Below are positions 33,272 through 41,906 of a stretch of 41,906 nt of DNA, piece by piece. This DNA is from Pseudonocardia xinjiangensis. Lineage in GTDB: Bacteria > Actinomycetota > Actinomycetes > Mycobacteriales > Pseudonocardiaceae. The position numbers and the translations under genes were made by a program. The stretch is taken from contig NZ_JAAXKY010000056.1 of the NCBI RefSeq assembly GCF_012911925.1, forward strand, positions 1 through 41,906, read 5' to 3'. The notes under the pieces were generated by a model. The model saw nothing but the letters and a program-made list of their open reading frames with translations. It was not told the DNA's origin and made no database searches. The first letter of the stretch is position 1; each line of letters begins with the position of its first letter.

Positions 33272-34397
33272 CGGGCACCTCCGCCCGGCCCTCGGCGGGG
33301 AACACCAGCACCCGTTCCTCGGGAGCGCCGAGCGTGACGCGCGCACCGGCCGCCACCGGCTTCTCGGTGCGGAAGTGCAGCACCACGCCGCGTTCCGTGC
33401 GGGCGCGGACGGCGAGCTCGCGCCCGTGGTACTCCACCACCTCGGCGAGCGCGGGGACGTCGTTCACCCCGGCCCGTCCCGGCACGATGTCCTCCGGCCG
33501 GATCGCGACCATCACCTCGGAACCGGCCCTGAGCCCGGCCGCGGGGTCGGCCGTGCCCTGCAGCCACAGGTCGCCGGCGACCACGCAGACCCTGCGCGGG
33601 TCGCTCTCCACCTGCTCCACCCGCGCGCTGATCATGTTGCGGTAGCCCATGAAGCCGGCGACGTACGCGCTCGCCGGCTGGGTGTAGACCTGCTCGGGCG
33701 TGCCGCTCTGCTCCAGCCTGCCGCCGCGCAGCACCACGAGCCGGGTGGCGAGCGACAGCGCCTCCTCCTGGTCGTGGGTGACGTAGAGGACCGACAGCTC
33801 CCGTTCCTGGTAGAGCCGCTTGATCTCGGTGCGCATCTCGATGCGCAGCGCCGCGTCCAGGTTGGACAGCGGCTCGTCCATGAGCACGATCTCCGGGTCG
33901 ATGGCCAGTGCCCTGGCGATCGCGACGCGCTGCTGCTGGCCGCCCGACAGCTGGGACGGGAGCTTGCCGGCGTGGTCGGCGAGCTGCACGAGGTCGAGTG
34001 CGGCCTGCGCCCGCCTGCGCCGTTCGGCGCGGGGGACCTTGCGCATCGAGAGCCCGAACTCGACGTTGCGCGCCACCGTGAGGTGCGGGAACAGCGCGTA
34101 GCTCTGGAAGACCATCCCGAAGCCGCGCTTGTCGGCCGGCAGGGAGTCGATCCGCTTGCCGTCCCGCCAGATCGAGCCGGTGGTCAGCGGCTGCAGGCCG
34201 GCGAGGCAGGCCAGCGCCGTGGACTTGCCGCAGCCGGACGGCCCGAGCAGGGCGACGAACTCACCGTGGGCCAGCTCGAGGTCGAGGTCGGTCAGTGCGG
34301 CCGTCTTCCCGTACCAGCGCGACACCTGGCGCATCTGCAGCGAGCCGAAGGTGCTGCCCTGCGTGCCGGCGCCGGTGGTCTGCTCAGCTACCGACAT
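33255..34397 (-). CDS. ABC transporter ATP-binding protein (PotA/FbpC type, TOBE domain)
   Basis: A 380-residue importer ATPase. Walker [19 protein letters not shown]-loop [19 protein letters not shown], signature [20 protein letters not shown], Walker [14 protein letters not shown]-loop [15 protein letters not shown]. The C-terminal 100 residues form a TOBE_2-type regulatory domain ([13 protein letters not shown]). The ATG at 34397 overlaps the binding-protein gene stop by 14 nt. It energises the two following permeases. Confidence 0.95.
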   Translation of the reverse strand: MSVAEQTTGAGTQGSTFGSLQMRQVSRWYGKTAALTDLDLELAHGEFVALLGPSGCGKSTALACLAGLQPLTTGSIWRDGKRIDSLPADKRGFGMVFQSYALFPHLTVARNVEFGLSMRKVPRAERRRRAQAALDLVQLADHAGKLPSQLSGGQQQRVAIARALAIDPEIVLMDEPLSNLDAALRIEMRTEIKRLYQERELSVLYVTHDQEEALSLATRLVVLRGGRLEQSGTPEQVYTQPASAYVAGFMGYRNMISARVEQVESDPRRVCVVAGDLWLQGTADPAAGLRAGSEVMVAIRPEDIVPGRAGVNDVPALAEVVEYHGRELAVRARTERGVVLHFRTEKPVAAGARVTLGAPEERVLVFPAEGRAEVPDDAHG

Positions 34398-35601
34398 GGC
34401 TGCCGACCTCCCGCTGCCACAGGTCGAACGCCTTCACCATCGTCGGAGGTGGGAGCGGTGGATGGTTCTGCCCTGACGCCAGCGCCTGCGGGTAGAAGTC
34501 CGGCCTGCCGAACTGCTGAAGCAGTGCCTGGCCGTCCGCGGGGGCGTCCGACGGCTTCACGTTCTTGTTGGCCGTGATCAGCGACCCGGTGGCGTAGGTG
34601 AGGGCCTGCTGGTCGGGCTGCAGCGTGAACTTGATCAGCTCGAGCGCCACGTACAGCGTCTGCGGCGAGACCCCCTTGGGGATCATCATGAAGTGGCCGT
34701 CGCCGATCCAGTGCTGGTCGGCGAACATCGCCACCTGGTCAGTGCCCGCCCACGTGCCGTCCCGGCGGCTGTTGATGTCCATCGACACGATGGTGGGGAT
34801 CAGCTGCAGCTGCCCGGAGCCGAACTGCTGGTTCATGATCGTCGAGCTGGCGGGGTACGAGGTGACGTACTTGCCGAGCTCGCGCAGGTATGCCCAGGTC
34901 TTGCTCCACCCGTTCACGGGGTCGGAGGGATCACTGTCGCCGAGCATGTACGGCAGCGACATCATGAACGTGCGGCCGGGGCCCGAGTTGGCGGGCTGCG
35001 CGTAGGTGAACTGGCCGGGGTGCTCACGGGCCCAGGCCAGCAGCTCGTCGGGCGTCGTGGGCGGCGCGCTCATGGTGCCCGGATGGAAGGCGAGCAGCGG
35101 GCCGTTCGGGTTGTAGCGGTTCAGGACGCCGTAGCCGCCGCTGAGGTCCTGCAGCTCCTTGCTCGCCGCGTCCTGCACCTGGGACAGGTCGGGGAGGCTC
35201 GACGAGTACTGCGGCAGCAGCTGCATGATGAGGTTCTCGGTCTGGCCGGCGCCCAGCACGTCGGGGCCCCCGAGGACCACCGAGATGTCGACCTTGTCGG
35301 CCACCTGCTGCGCGCGCACCTTGCCGGCCACGTCGGGGGCGGGGGCCGTCTGGTAGCTGATTCCGGAGACGAGCTCGGGGTGTGCCTTGGCGAAGTTGTC
35401 GTAGATGACCTTGTTGCCGGTGAGGTTGCCCGCCCCGTCGAGCAGCGTGAGGGCGATCGGACTGGTGGGCCGCTCGGGAGTGACCACCTCGTCGGCGCCG
35501 GTCTGCTGCGCTCCGGGCGCGCCGCACCCGGCCAGCCCGAGCAGGACCGCGGCGGCAAGACCCAGGCCGAGTCGTCCGCGTCCCGTACCACGACTGATCA
35601 C
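34384..35601 (-). CDS. Solute-binding lipoprotein of ABC importer
   Basis: A 405-residue extracellular substrate-binding protein. Signal peptide with lipobox LLGLAGC ([16 protein letters not shown]) and then a bacterial solute-binding protein family 1-type fold: [96 protein letters not shown]. The GTG at 35601 has GGAGG 6 nt upstream; longer frames are not supported. Upstream 35628-35685 holds three LacI-type operator-like sites, so this is the head of the operon. Substrate unknown. Confidence 0.92.
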   Translation of the reverse strand: MISRGTGRGRLGLGLAAAVLLGLAGCGAPGAQQTGADEVVTPERPTSPIALTLLDGAGNLTGNKVIYDNFAKAHPELVSGISYQTAPAPDVAGKVRAQQVADKVDISVVLGGPDVLGAGQTENLIMQLLPQYSSSLPDLSQVQDAASKELQDLSGGYGVLNRYNPNGPLLAFHPGTMSAPPTTPDELLAWAREHPGQFTYAQPANSGPGRTFMMSLPYMLGDSDPSDPVNGWSKTWAYLRELGKYVTSYPASSTIMNQQFGSGQLQLIPTIVSMDINSRRDGTWAGTDQVAMFADQHWIGDGHFMMIPKGVSPQTLYVALELIKFTLQPDQQALTYATGSLITANKNVKPSDAPADGQALLQQFGRPDFYPQALASGQNHPPLPPPTMVKAFDLWQREVGSHVGS

Positions 35602-35627
35602 GTTGTACCTCCATGTACGGCGTGACG

Positions 35628-35685
35628 GGAAAGCGGTCCAGAATCCGGTATGCGCTTTCCGGACAGGCTTGGTAACCGCTTTCCA
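35628..35685. promoter_or_regulatory. Cluster of LacI-type operators at head of importer operon
   Basis: Three GGAAAGCG-type elements: a half-site GGAAAGCGGTCC at 35628-35639; the 18-bp inverted repeat CCGGTATGCGCTTTCCGG at 35645-35662; and TGGTAACCGCTTTCCA at 35670-35685. The last two have their CGCTTTCC parts exactly 24 bp apart. All lie within 27-85 bp of the binding-protein start codon, overlapping the expected promoter, which fits repression by the operon's LacI protein. Confidence 0.65.
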
Positions 35686-35757
35686 GCATGACCCTCCCCG
35701 CCGGACGGAGTCAAGACCGCCCACAACCGTGATCGCGTCCCCCGCGGACGGGTCCCG

Positions 35758-36357
35758 TCAGGGCCGGCGGTGGCCGCACCAGTTCGCGAGCCGCTCGGTC
35801 GGCCCGGCGTCGGCGCGGGGCGGCACCGGTGACGCGAAGGGGATGTGGCCACCGCGGGGCTCGGCCGGGAGGACGCGCTCCGTCATCGCGAGCACGGCCC
35901 GTGCCGCCTCGGGGTCGGCCTCCACGTCCTGGCCCGTGGCCACGGCGAGGTCCCAGCCGTGGACGAGCGTCTCGCGCGTCCAGCTGACCAGCGCGGCGCG
36001 GCCGGGAACGGTGCCGAACGGAGCCGTGACGACCCGGTCGAGCAACCGGCCGCTGTCGGCCTCGTCGCCCCAGACCGCCCACATCGCGGCGATCGCGTCG
36101 CCGTACACCCTCGACCACCCGTCGTCGGGCGCGGCCGGGACGAAGCTCGGGGTCAATGCCCAGTCCATGCCCTTTCCGAGCGCGGTGGCCCGGTCGACGG
36201 TGGCGACGAGGTGCGCGAGGAGCGTGCGGACGTCGAACTCGGGGCACGGGGTCGGCTCGCCGAGCTGGTCGGAGCGGATCCCGCGAACGATGTCCTGGGC
36301 CCAGGAGAGGGCGCCTGCGTAGAGGGGGCGGGGGTCGGTGAGCTCACTGGTCGTCAT
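35758..36357 (-). CDS. TIGR03086-like / mycothiol-dependent maleylpyruvate isomerase N-terminal domain protein
   Basis: A 199-residue DinB-like four-helix-bundle protein of the MDMPI_N/TIGR03086 group common in mycothiol-producing actinobacteria. Visible features: LYAGALSWAQDIVRGIRSDQ, the signature GEPTPCPEFDVRTLLAHLVA with the metal-ligand His, then LVSWTRETLVHGWDLAVATG with a second conserved His in the HGWDLA motif. A metal- and mycothiol-dependent activity is a family inference. ATG 36357 is chosen over an upstream ATG. Divergent from the WYL regulator gene by 42 bp, which is its probable regulator. Confidence 0.88.
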   Translation of the reverse strand: MTTSELTDPRPLYAGALSWAQDIVRGIRSDQLGEPTPCPEFDVRTLLAHLVATVDRATALGKGMDWALTPSFVPAAPDDGWSRVYGDAIAAMWAVWGDEADSGRLLDRVVTAPFGTVPGRAALVSWTRETLVHGWDLAVATGQDVEADPEAARAVLAMTERVLPAEPRGGHIPFASPVPPRADAGPTERLANWCGHRRP

Positions 36358-36381
36358 GGCGAGGAGTCTCGACGCCATTCG

Positions 36382-36396
36382 CGACACCTTGTGTCG
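36382..36396. promoter_or_regulatory. Palindrome CGACAC-CTT-GTGTCG, operator of WYL/MDMPI pair
   Basis: A perfect 6+6 inverted repeat with 3-bp centre in the 42-bp gap between divergent starts; it must overlap both promoters. GTGTCGTGTA continues to the start of the regulator. Confidence 0.6.
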
Positions 36397-36399
36397 TGT

Positions 36400-37419
36400 A
36401 TGTCTGCGATTCTTCGTGGCGTGCGTGCCGACCGCCTGCTGTCCTTGCTTCTCCTGCTGCAGCACCGCGGACGGATGACGGCTCCGGCGCTGGCCCGGGA
36501 GCTGGAGGTGTCCACGCGCACGGTGCTGCGTGACGTCGACGCGCTCTCGTCCGCCGGCGTTCCGGTGTACGCCGAGCGCGGCCGCCACGGGGGGTTCGCG
36601 CTCCTCCCCGGCTACACCACCGACCTCACCGGACTGACCCACGACGAGGCGCTCGCGCTGCTGGTGGCCGGCTCGCAGACCGCGCCCCCGCCTTCCGGCG
36701 GAGCACCGGCGCTGGCGTCCGCCATGCGGAAGGTCGTGGCGGCGCTGCCCCAGCAGCGACGCGCCGCCGCCACCCGCGACGCCGGACGCATCCTGATCCG
36801 GCGGGAGGGCATGGTCGGCCGGACGGACGGCCCGGCGGCGGAGGCTCCCGACGACGAGGAGCGGCTGGCCGTGGTCCGGGGCGCCGTGTTCGCCGGACGC
36901 AGGCTGCGCGTCCACTACGCCGCGTCCGGGGAGGAGGCCCGGTGGCGGACGGTCGATCCGGTGGGCCTCGTGAACGCCCGCGGCCGGTGGTACCTGCTCG
37001 CCACCCGTGACGGCGCGGACCGGACCTACCGGCTGTCCCGGATCCTCGCCGTCGAGGAGCTGGCCGAAGCCGCCGACCGGCCCGCCGGGGTGGACCTGCA
37101 GCGGGCCTGGGAGGAGCGCCGCGCGCGGTTCGCGGCCACCATGGCCGCCCTGACCGTGACGGTCCGGGTCCGCTCGCACGCGAGGGGCGCCCTCGTGCGC
37201 TCCGTGCGTCAGGTGATCGCCGAGCAGGTCGACGGCGACGGGTGGCTGCGTCTCGAGCTGGAGTTCACCGGGCTCGACCACGCGCTGGGCGCCGTCTGGG
37301 CCCTCGGTCCGGACGCCGAGGTGATCGGGTCCCCGCAGTTGCGTGCGGCCGTCGTCGAACGGGCGGCGGCCACCGCGGCCCGTTACGTCGCCGCCCCCAC
37401 CGCCGGACCGGTTCCGTAG
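36400..37419 (+). CDS. WYL-domain HTH transcriptional regulator (YafY/DeoR type)
   Basis: A 339-residue regulator. N-terminal HTH: VRADRLLSLLLLLQHRGRMT, APALARELEVSTRTVLRDVD, ALSSAGVPVYAERGRHGGFA. The central WYL domain has VDPVGLVNARGRWYLLATRD with the WYL triplet, and the C-terminal WCX domain follows (TVTVRVRSHARGALVRSVRQ). The ATG at 36400 is 3 bp from the palindrome and has no clear ribosome site; the GTG at 36421 (VRADRLL) is a common start in the family and could be the real one, giving 332 residues. Likely represses or activates the divergent MDMPI-like gene. Confidence 0.92.
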   Translation: MSAILRGVRADRLLSLLLLLQHRGRMTAPALARELEVSTRTVLRDVDALSSAGVPVYAERGRHGGFALLPGYTTDLTGLTHDEALALLVAGSQTAPPPSGGAPALASAMRKVVAALPQQRRAAATRDAGRILIRREGMVGRTDGPAAEAPDDEERLAVVRGAVFAGRRLRVHYAASGEEARWRTVDPVGLVNARGRWYLLATRDGADRTYRLSRILAVEELAEAADRPAGVDLQRAWEERRARFAATMAALTVTVRVRSHARGALVRSVRQVIAEQVDGDGWLRLELEFTGLDHALGAVWALGPDAEVIGSPQLRAAVVERAAATAARYVAAPTAGPVP

Positions 37420-37488
37420 ATCTACCGACTCCTACGCAGTGGTTCTTCGGAGGCCGCGGGGTCGGCGCGGCCACTACCGTTCAGGACA

Positions 37489-37577
37489 TGGGCGGGACCA
37501 CCGCACCAGCGCCCCTCGGGGGGACTCGCCACGGAGGCGGCGCTGGGTGCCGGGGGGCTTGCAGGTGGTCCCGCCCA
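37489..37577. repeat. 89-bp long imperfect inverted repeat (REP/MITE-like)
   Basis: TGGGCGGGACCACC (37489-37502) is the exact reverse complement of GGTGGTCCCGCCCA (37564-37577); inside, GCACCAGCGCC (37503-37513) pairs with GGCGCTGGGTGC (37538-37549, one bulge). The element fills most of the 229-bp gap between the WYL gene and the small membrane protein, carries no gene, and could be a mobile-type repeat or structured RNA. Confidence 0.65.
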
Positions 37578-37648
37578 GATCATCGGCGACCGGCGGTTCC
37601 GTAGTTCTGCGGACGCCCTGGCGATTCACGCGATCTAGGGTCCGGATC

Positions 37649-37990
37649 ATGGAGACGACCACCGCACCGGCCCGCCGCGGCCGCGTCCTGTACGGGGTGG
37701 CGATGGTCCTGACGATCCCGCTCTCCCTGATGACTGCCCTGTTCGGCGTGGGGGCCGGCGGGATGTTCGCCCTGTGCTACGACTCCGGGGCGAGCTCCGC
37801 GGCGGACCGGTGCGCCGCGGTGGGGGTGTTCCTCGTGGTCGCCTGTCTCGCGACGCTGCTCGTGCCGGTGGTCTTCGGCATCTGGGGCAGGCGGGCCACC
37901 ACCCTGGCCCAGGTCGCCGCCCGGCTGGGCATCTGCCTGCTCGGCTACGTGGTGCCGCTGCTCTTCTTCGCGGCGGTCACCCTGCTCTAG
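37649..37990 (+). CDS. Small membrane protein, unknown function
   Basis: A 113-residue integral membrane protein, no family recognised. Three hydrophobic helices: about residues 12-37 (LYGVAMVLTIPLSLMTALFG), 56-77 (AVGVFLVVACLATLLVPVVF) and 90-112 (LGICLLGYVVPLLFFAAVTL). Two Cys lie in the external-looking loop (LCYDSGASSAADRCAA), possibly a disulfide. The ATG at 37649 has only a weak AGGG upstream. Its first residues (METTTAPAR) resemble a degenerate copy at 37488 (ATG then GGTTAPAP), suggesting past duplication of the start region. Confidence 0.7.
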   Translation: METTTAPARRGRVLYGVAMVLTIPLSLMTALFGVGAGGMFALCYDSGASSAADRCAAVGVFLVVACLATLLVPVVFGIWGRRATTLAQVAARLGICLLGYVVPLLFFAAVTLL

Positions 37991-38011
37991 GGGGTGAGCG
38001 CGTCCGGAACG

Positions 38012-38051
38012 CCGCAGGGGCGGCACCCGGAACCGGGTGCCGCCCCTGCGG
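38012..38051. terminator. Strong bidirectional terminator at groEL 3' end
   Basis: Two perfectly complementary 19-nt arms (38012-38030 and 38033-38051) separated only by AA; the tip must open to a GAAC-type loop. It is 31 bp past the groEL stop and also follows the convergent membrane protein gene. Confidence 0.88.
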
Positions 38052-38082
38052 GACGAGCTGGGTACTGCGGGGTGGGACGGAC

Positions 38083-39844
<1,762 letters not shown>

Positions 39845-39851
39845 CCCGGTT

Positions 39852-39878
39852 TTAGCACTCGCGCCCGTCGAGTGCAAG
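39852..39878. promoter_or_regulatory. CIRCE-type HrcA operator 2
   Basis: TTAGCACTC-N9-GAGTGCAAG, left arm identical to the CIRCE consensus; begins 34 bp after the first operator's start, so the two sites lie about three helical turns apart. Confidence 0.9.
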
Positions 39879-39915
39879 GTCACCCGACGGTGGTGGGAGG
39901 CCCCGGAAACGAGCC

Positions 39916-39942
39916 GGGGGGACCGGTTCGACCGATCCCCCC
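39916..39942 (-). terminator. Terminator of cold-shock gene
   Basis: GGGGGGACCGGT (39916-39927) pairs with ACCGATCCCCCC (39931-39942) through one G.U pair, a 12-bp stem with a 3-nt loop, 28 bp past the csp stop. A second small hairpin CCCCGG...CCGGGG lies next to it at 39901-39919. Confidence 0.75.
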
Positions 39943-39969
39943 TGGTGACTCGCCGCGCCGGCGGCTCCG

Positions 39970-40173
39970 TCAGATACGACGCACCGCGTCGGCCTGGCTG
40001 CGCCCGTCCCGACCTGCCGTCGTCTCGAACTCCACGCGGTCGCCCTCGTCCAGCGTTCTGAAACCGTCCGACTGGATCGCGCTGTAGTGGACGAAGACGT
40101 CCGGCCCACCGTCGGTGGCGATGAAGCCGAAGCCCTTCTCCGCGTTGAACCACTTGACCGTGCCCTGAGCCAC
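39970..40173 (-). CDS. Cold-shock domain protein (CspA family)
   Basis: A 67-residue single-stranded nucleic acid binding OB-fold protein. [20 protein letters not shown] carries RNP1 (KGFGFI), and [18 protein letters not shown] carries RNP2 (VFVHY); the ending [15 protein letters not shown] is typical. RNA chaperone function is a family inference. The GTG at 40173 has GGAGG 4 nt upstream. Its gene is divergent from moeA and lies next to groEL, as in some other actinobacteria. Confidence 0.96.
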   Translation of the reverse strand: MAQGTVKWFNAEKGFGFIATDGGPDVFVHYSAIQSDGFRTLDEGDRVEFETTAGRDGRSQADAVRRI

Positions 40174-40277
40174 GGCACCTCCATGTTCCTCGCTGATCTA
40201 CGCCCGATCGACGCTACCCAAAAACCAGCGCCCGCGCCCTTATGAGATCGCTGAGTGAGGTCAGGCAGGATGCCTGT

Positions 40278-41504
40278 GTGGCGAGCTTCCCGAGGACCGT
40301 AGAAGAACACCGTGCCGTGGTCGCTGCGCTGCTGCCGCCGATGCCCGCCGAGGACGTCCCGGTGGGGCAGGCCAGGGGGCGCGTGCTCGCCGCCGACGTC
40401 GTGGCGGCGGTCTCGCTGCCGTCCTTCGACAACTCGGCGATGGACGGGTACGCCGTGCGCGCCGCCGACGTGGCGGGCCGGGAGGACTCGCGTCCCGTCG
40501 AACTGCCCGTCGGCGCCGACATCCCGGCGGGGCGTCTCGACGTGCCACCGCTGGAACCCGGCACCGCCCACCGGATCATGACGGGTGCCGCGCTGCCGGC
40601 AGGGGCCGACGCCGTGGTGCCCGTCGAGGACACCGACGGCGGCACCACGACGGTCCGGCTCTCCGCCGCTCCCGCCCCGGGCGCGCACGTCCGCTACGCG
40701 GGCGAGGACGTGCTGGCCGGCGACGTCGTCCTCACCGCGGGCATGGTGCTCGGCCCGGCCCAGATCGGGGTGGCGGCAGCGGTCGGTGCGGTCACCGTGG
40801 CGGTGCGGCGCCTGCCCACCGTGCTGGTGCTGTCCACCGGATCGGAGCTCGTGGCGCCCGGGACCGCGCTGCAGCCGGGGCAGATCTACGAGTCGAACGG
40901 CCCGATGCTCGCGGCCGCGGTCGAGGACGCAGGCGGTCGTGCCGAGCTGCTCCGGTTCGTTCCGGACGACGTCGAGCAGTTCCTCGACCGGATCCGCCGT
41001 CGCCTCGACGCCGGGCACGTCGATCTCGTGCTGACCTCCGGCGGGGTGAGCGCGGGGGCGTACGAGGTGGTGCGCGACGCGTTCTCCGGGCGCGGTGTGG
41101 AGTTCGGCAAGGTCGCCATGCAGCCCGGCGGACCCCAAGGGGCAGGGCGTGTCGGCGACCTGGGCGGGGTCGGGGTGGTGACGCTGCCCGGTAACCCGGT
41201 GAGCTCACATGTCTCGTTCGAGGTGTTCGTCCGGTCCGCCCTGCGGGCCTCGTTCGGGCATCCGTACCCTGATCGGCCCGTCGTGACGGCTACGCTCAGT
41301 GAGCGTTGGACCTCGCCCGCGGGTCGTCGGCAGTTCCGCAGAGGCGTCCTCGACGCGGTGCACGGCACGGTTCGGGAGGTCGGAACGCCGGCGTCGCACC
41401 TCCTCGGTTCGTTGGCCAGGGCGGAGTGTCTGGTCGTCGTTCCGGAGGACGTGACGGAGCTCGACGCGGGCTCGCCGGTCGAGGTGTGGTTGCTCGAGCC
41501 CTGA
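40278..41504 (+). CDS. moeA: Molybdopterin molybdotransferase MoeA
   Basis: Inserts molybdate into adenylated molybdopterin made by Mog. Hallmarks: SFDNSAMDGYAVRAADVAG, AHRIMTGAALPAGADAVVPV, VLSTGSELVAPGTALQPGQI with YESNGPML, LVLTSGGVSAGAYEVV, GVVTLPGNPVSSHVSFEVFV. The GTG at 40278 (VASFPRTVEEH) gives 408 residues and matches the usual MRSVEEH-like start; the open frame also has an ATG at 40242 whose position overlaps likely promoter sequence. MoeA, Mog, MoaC and MoaE in the window form the late and part of the early Moco pathway. Actinobacteria often carry several moeA paralogues, so whether this is the housekeeping copy is unknown. Confidence 0.95.
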   Translation: MASFPRTVEEHRAVVAALLPPMPAEDVPVGQARGRVLAADVVAAVSLPSFDNSAMDGYAVRAADVAGREDSRPVELPVGADIPAGRLDVPPLEPGTAHRIMTGAALPAGADAVVPVEDTDGGTTTVRLSAAPAPGAHVRYAGEDVLAGDVVLTAGMVLGPAQIGVAAAVGAVTVAVRRLPTVLVLSTGSELVAPGTALQPGQIYESNGPMLAAAVEDAGGRAELLRFVPDDVEQFLDRIRRRLDAGHVDLVLTSGGVSAGAYEVVRDAFSGRGVEFGKVAMQPGGPQGAGRVGDLGGVGVVTLPGNPVSSHVSFEVFVRSALRASFGHPYPDRPVVTATLSERWTSPAGRRQFRRGVLDAVHGTVREVGTPASHLLGSLARAECLVVVPEDVTELDAGSPVEVWLLEP

Positions 41505-41517
41505 GCAGCGACCAAAA

Positions 41518-41533
41518 TGTGACTCAGGTCACA
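41518..41533. promoter_or_regulatory. Perfect CRP/GlxR consensus site
   Basis: TGTGACTCAGGTCACA matches TGTGA-N6-TCACA exactly. It begins 14 bp after the moeA stop and faces the long leader that ends at the right edge. Confidence 0.8.
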
Positions 41534-41586
41534 GGCTCTAGAGGCAACAATTCCCGCTCCCGGAGCGTCTTACTGATTGGGTGTTC

Positions 41587-41901
41587 GGCCGATCGGTGCA
41601 CATCACAGCCTTTCAGGGCCTGTGATCTGGACGATCGATCGGGTACTCGGGGATACTTGTAGAGCGGCGTCGGGAGACCGAGGTCGTGTCGCAACGGACC
41701 TACCGCCCGTCGCTGGGGAGCGGACGAGCGGTTCCACGGCCGGGGTCGTCGTCTCGGGGGATGACGGCCCCGGCCCTTTGCGTTCACCCGGTCCTCGGCC
41801 CGGTGACGGCAGTGTGGCACACGGTGACGATCTGCTCTCGCGTACCGTAGCCGCCGCTGCGATCGTCCCGTGTCGCCACCCGGAGGAGCCGACCCGCCCC
41901 C
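41587..41901 (+). promoter_or_regulatory. Long structured leader of the gene beginning at the right edge
   Basis: GGCCGATCGGTGCACAT (41587-41603) matches the rpfA leader block in 14 of 17 positions. Further features are a hairpin ATCACAGCC...GGCCTGTGAT (41602-41626), GCGGTTCC (41728-41735, also in the rpfA leader), the strong 13-bp hairpin at 41738-41775 followed by CTTTG, and CACCCGG...CCCGGTG (41786-41806). No ORF in 41505-41901 looks coding. Confidence 0.45.
41738..41775 (+). terminator. Strong hairpin in right-edge leader, possible attenuator
   Basis: GGCCGGGGTCGTC (41738-41750) pairs with GACGGCCCCGGCC (41763-41775) with one wobble and a 12-nt loop, followed by CTTTG. It stands about 125 bp before the next start codon. 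Confidence 0.45.
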
Positions 41902-41906
41902 ATGCC
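41902..41906 (+). CDS. Possible start codon of next gene, cut by window edge
   Basis: ATGCC at the last bases, with GGAGGAG at 41882-41888. Only the start codon is visible, so nothing can be said about the product. Confidence 0.3.

Noticed and set aside
36421..37419. GTG at 36421 as the WYL regulator start
   Set aside because: Plausible by family comparison but without a ribosome site; kept as an alternative rather than the annotated start.
37242..37604. 120-residue frame with a MGGTTAPAP start at 37488
   Set aside because: No ribosome site, Arg/Gly-rich shadow composition, and it sits inside an inverted repeat; treated as a degenerate duplicate, not a gene.
41524..41820. 98-residue minus-strand ORF in the right-edge leader
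   Set aside because: Composition of Arg/Pro runs, no motif, overlaps hairpins and the CRP site.

Overview
The window is high-GC, gene-dense actinobacterial chromosome, most likely from a Pseudonocardia-like member of the Pseudonocardiaceae. Pointers are two secreted Rpf muralytic proteins, a complete conservon (cvnABCD), a DinB/MDMPI-type protein of the mycothiol world, a WYL regulator, GroEL with a GGM tail behind CIRCE operators, and a gene order (XPB helicase, Rv0862c-like, moaC-mog-moaE, rpf) that resembles Mycobacterium tuberculosis Rv0861c-Rv0867c. No rRNA, tRNA, CRISPR, phage or insertion sequence was seen; this is ordinary core chromosome with one accessory-looking transport/catabolism island.

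Layout. 1-4016: the end of a Gly-rich membrane protein, then thiE divergent from a TPP-riboswitch-led thiO-thiS-thiG operon. 4026-8320: small metabolic genes (VOC protein, gamma carbonic anhydrase, GerMN/Gmad2 lipoprotein, membrane protein, PEP-mutase-like enzyme divergent from an ArsR-type regulator), with an exact 22-bp-period tandem repeat at 6566-6664. 8337-11478: a coxD-coxE-xdhC maturation operon for a molybdenum hydroxylase whose structural genes are not in the window. 12006-15946: a molybdenum-cofactor cassette (moaC-mog-moaE) sandwiched between two rpf genes, then a MocA-like nucleotidyltransferase coupled to an unlisted 59-residue protein. 16134-26232: an Rv0862c-like protein and an XPB helicase, separated by the four-gene conservon. 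26249-35601: a hydroxyisobutyrate-dehydrogenase-like enzyme and a contiguous minus-strand operon of ABC importer, Gfo/Idh dehydrogenase, DUF6807 protein, cupin and LacI regulator. 35758-41504: MDMPI-like protein/WYL regulator pair, small membrane protein, groEL, cold-shock gene, moeA. 41505-41906: a long structured leader running into a start codon at the right edge.

How it fits together. Molybdenum is a theme: moaC, mog, moaE, moeA, a MocA-like cytidylyltransferase candidate and coxDE/xdhC would build and insert a cytosine-dinucleotide Mo cofactor. Dormancy/cell-wall growth is the second theme. The most interesting signal is regulatory: both rpf genes and the unseen gene at the right edge are preceded by a CRP/GlxR-type palindrome (GTGA-N6-TCAC), followed 60-80 bp later by a shared 17-bp block (GGCCGATCGG...ACAT type); the two rpf leaders also share an 18-nt hairpin element. 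This suggests a common cAMP-receptor plus leader-RNA regulon. A second network is a set of GGAAAGCG-type LacI operators lying at both ends of the importer operon.
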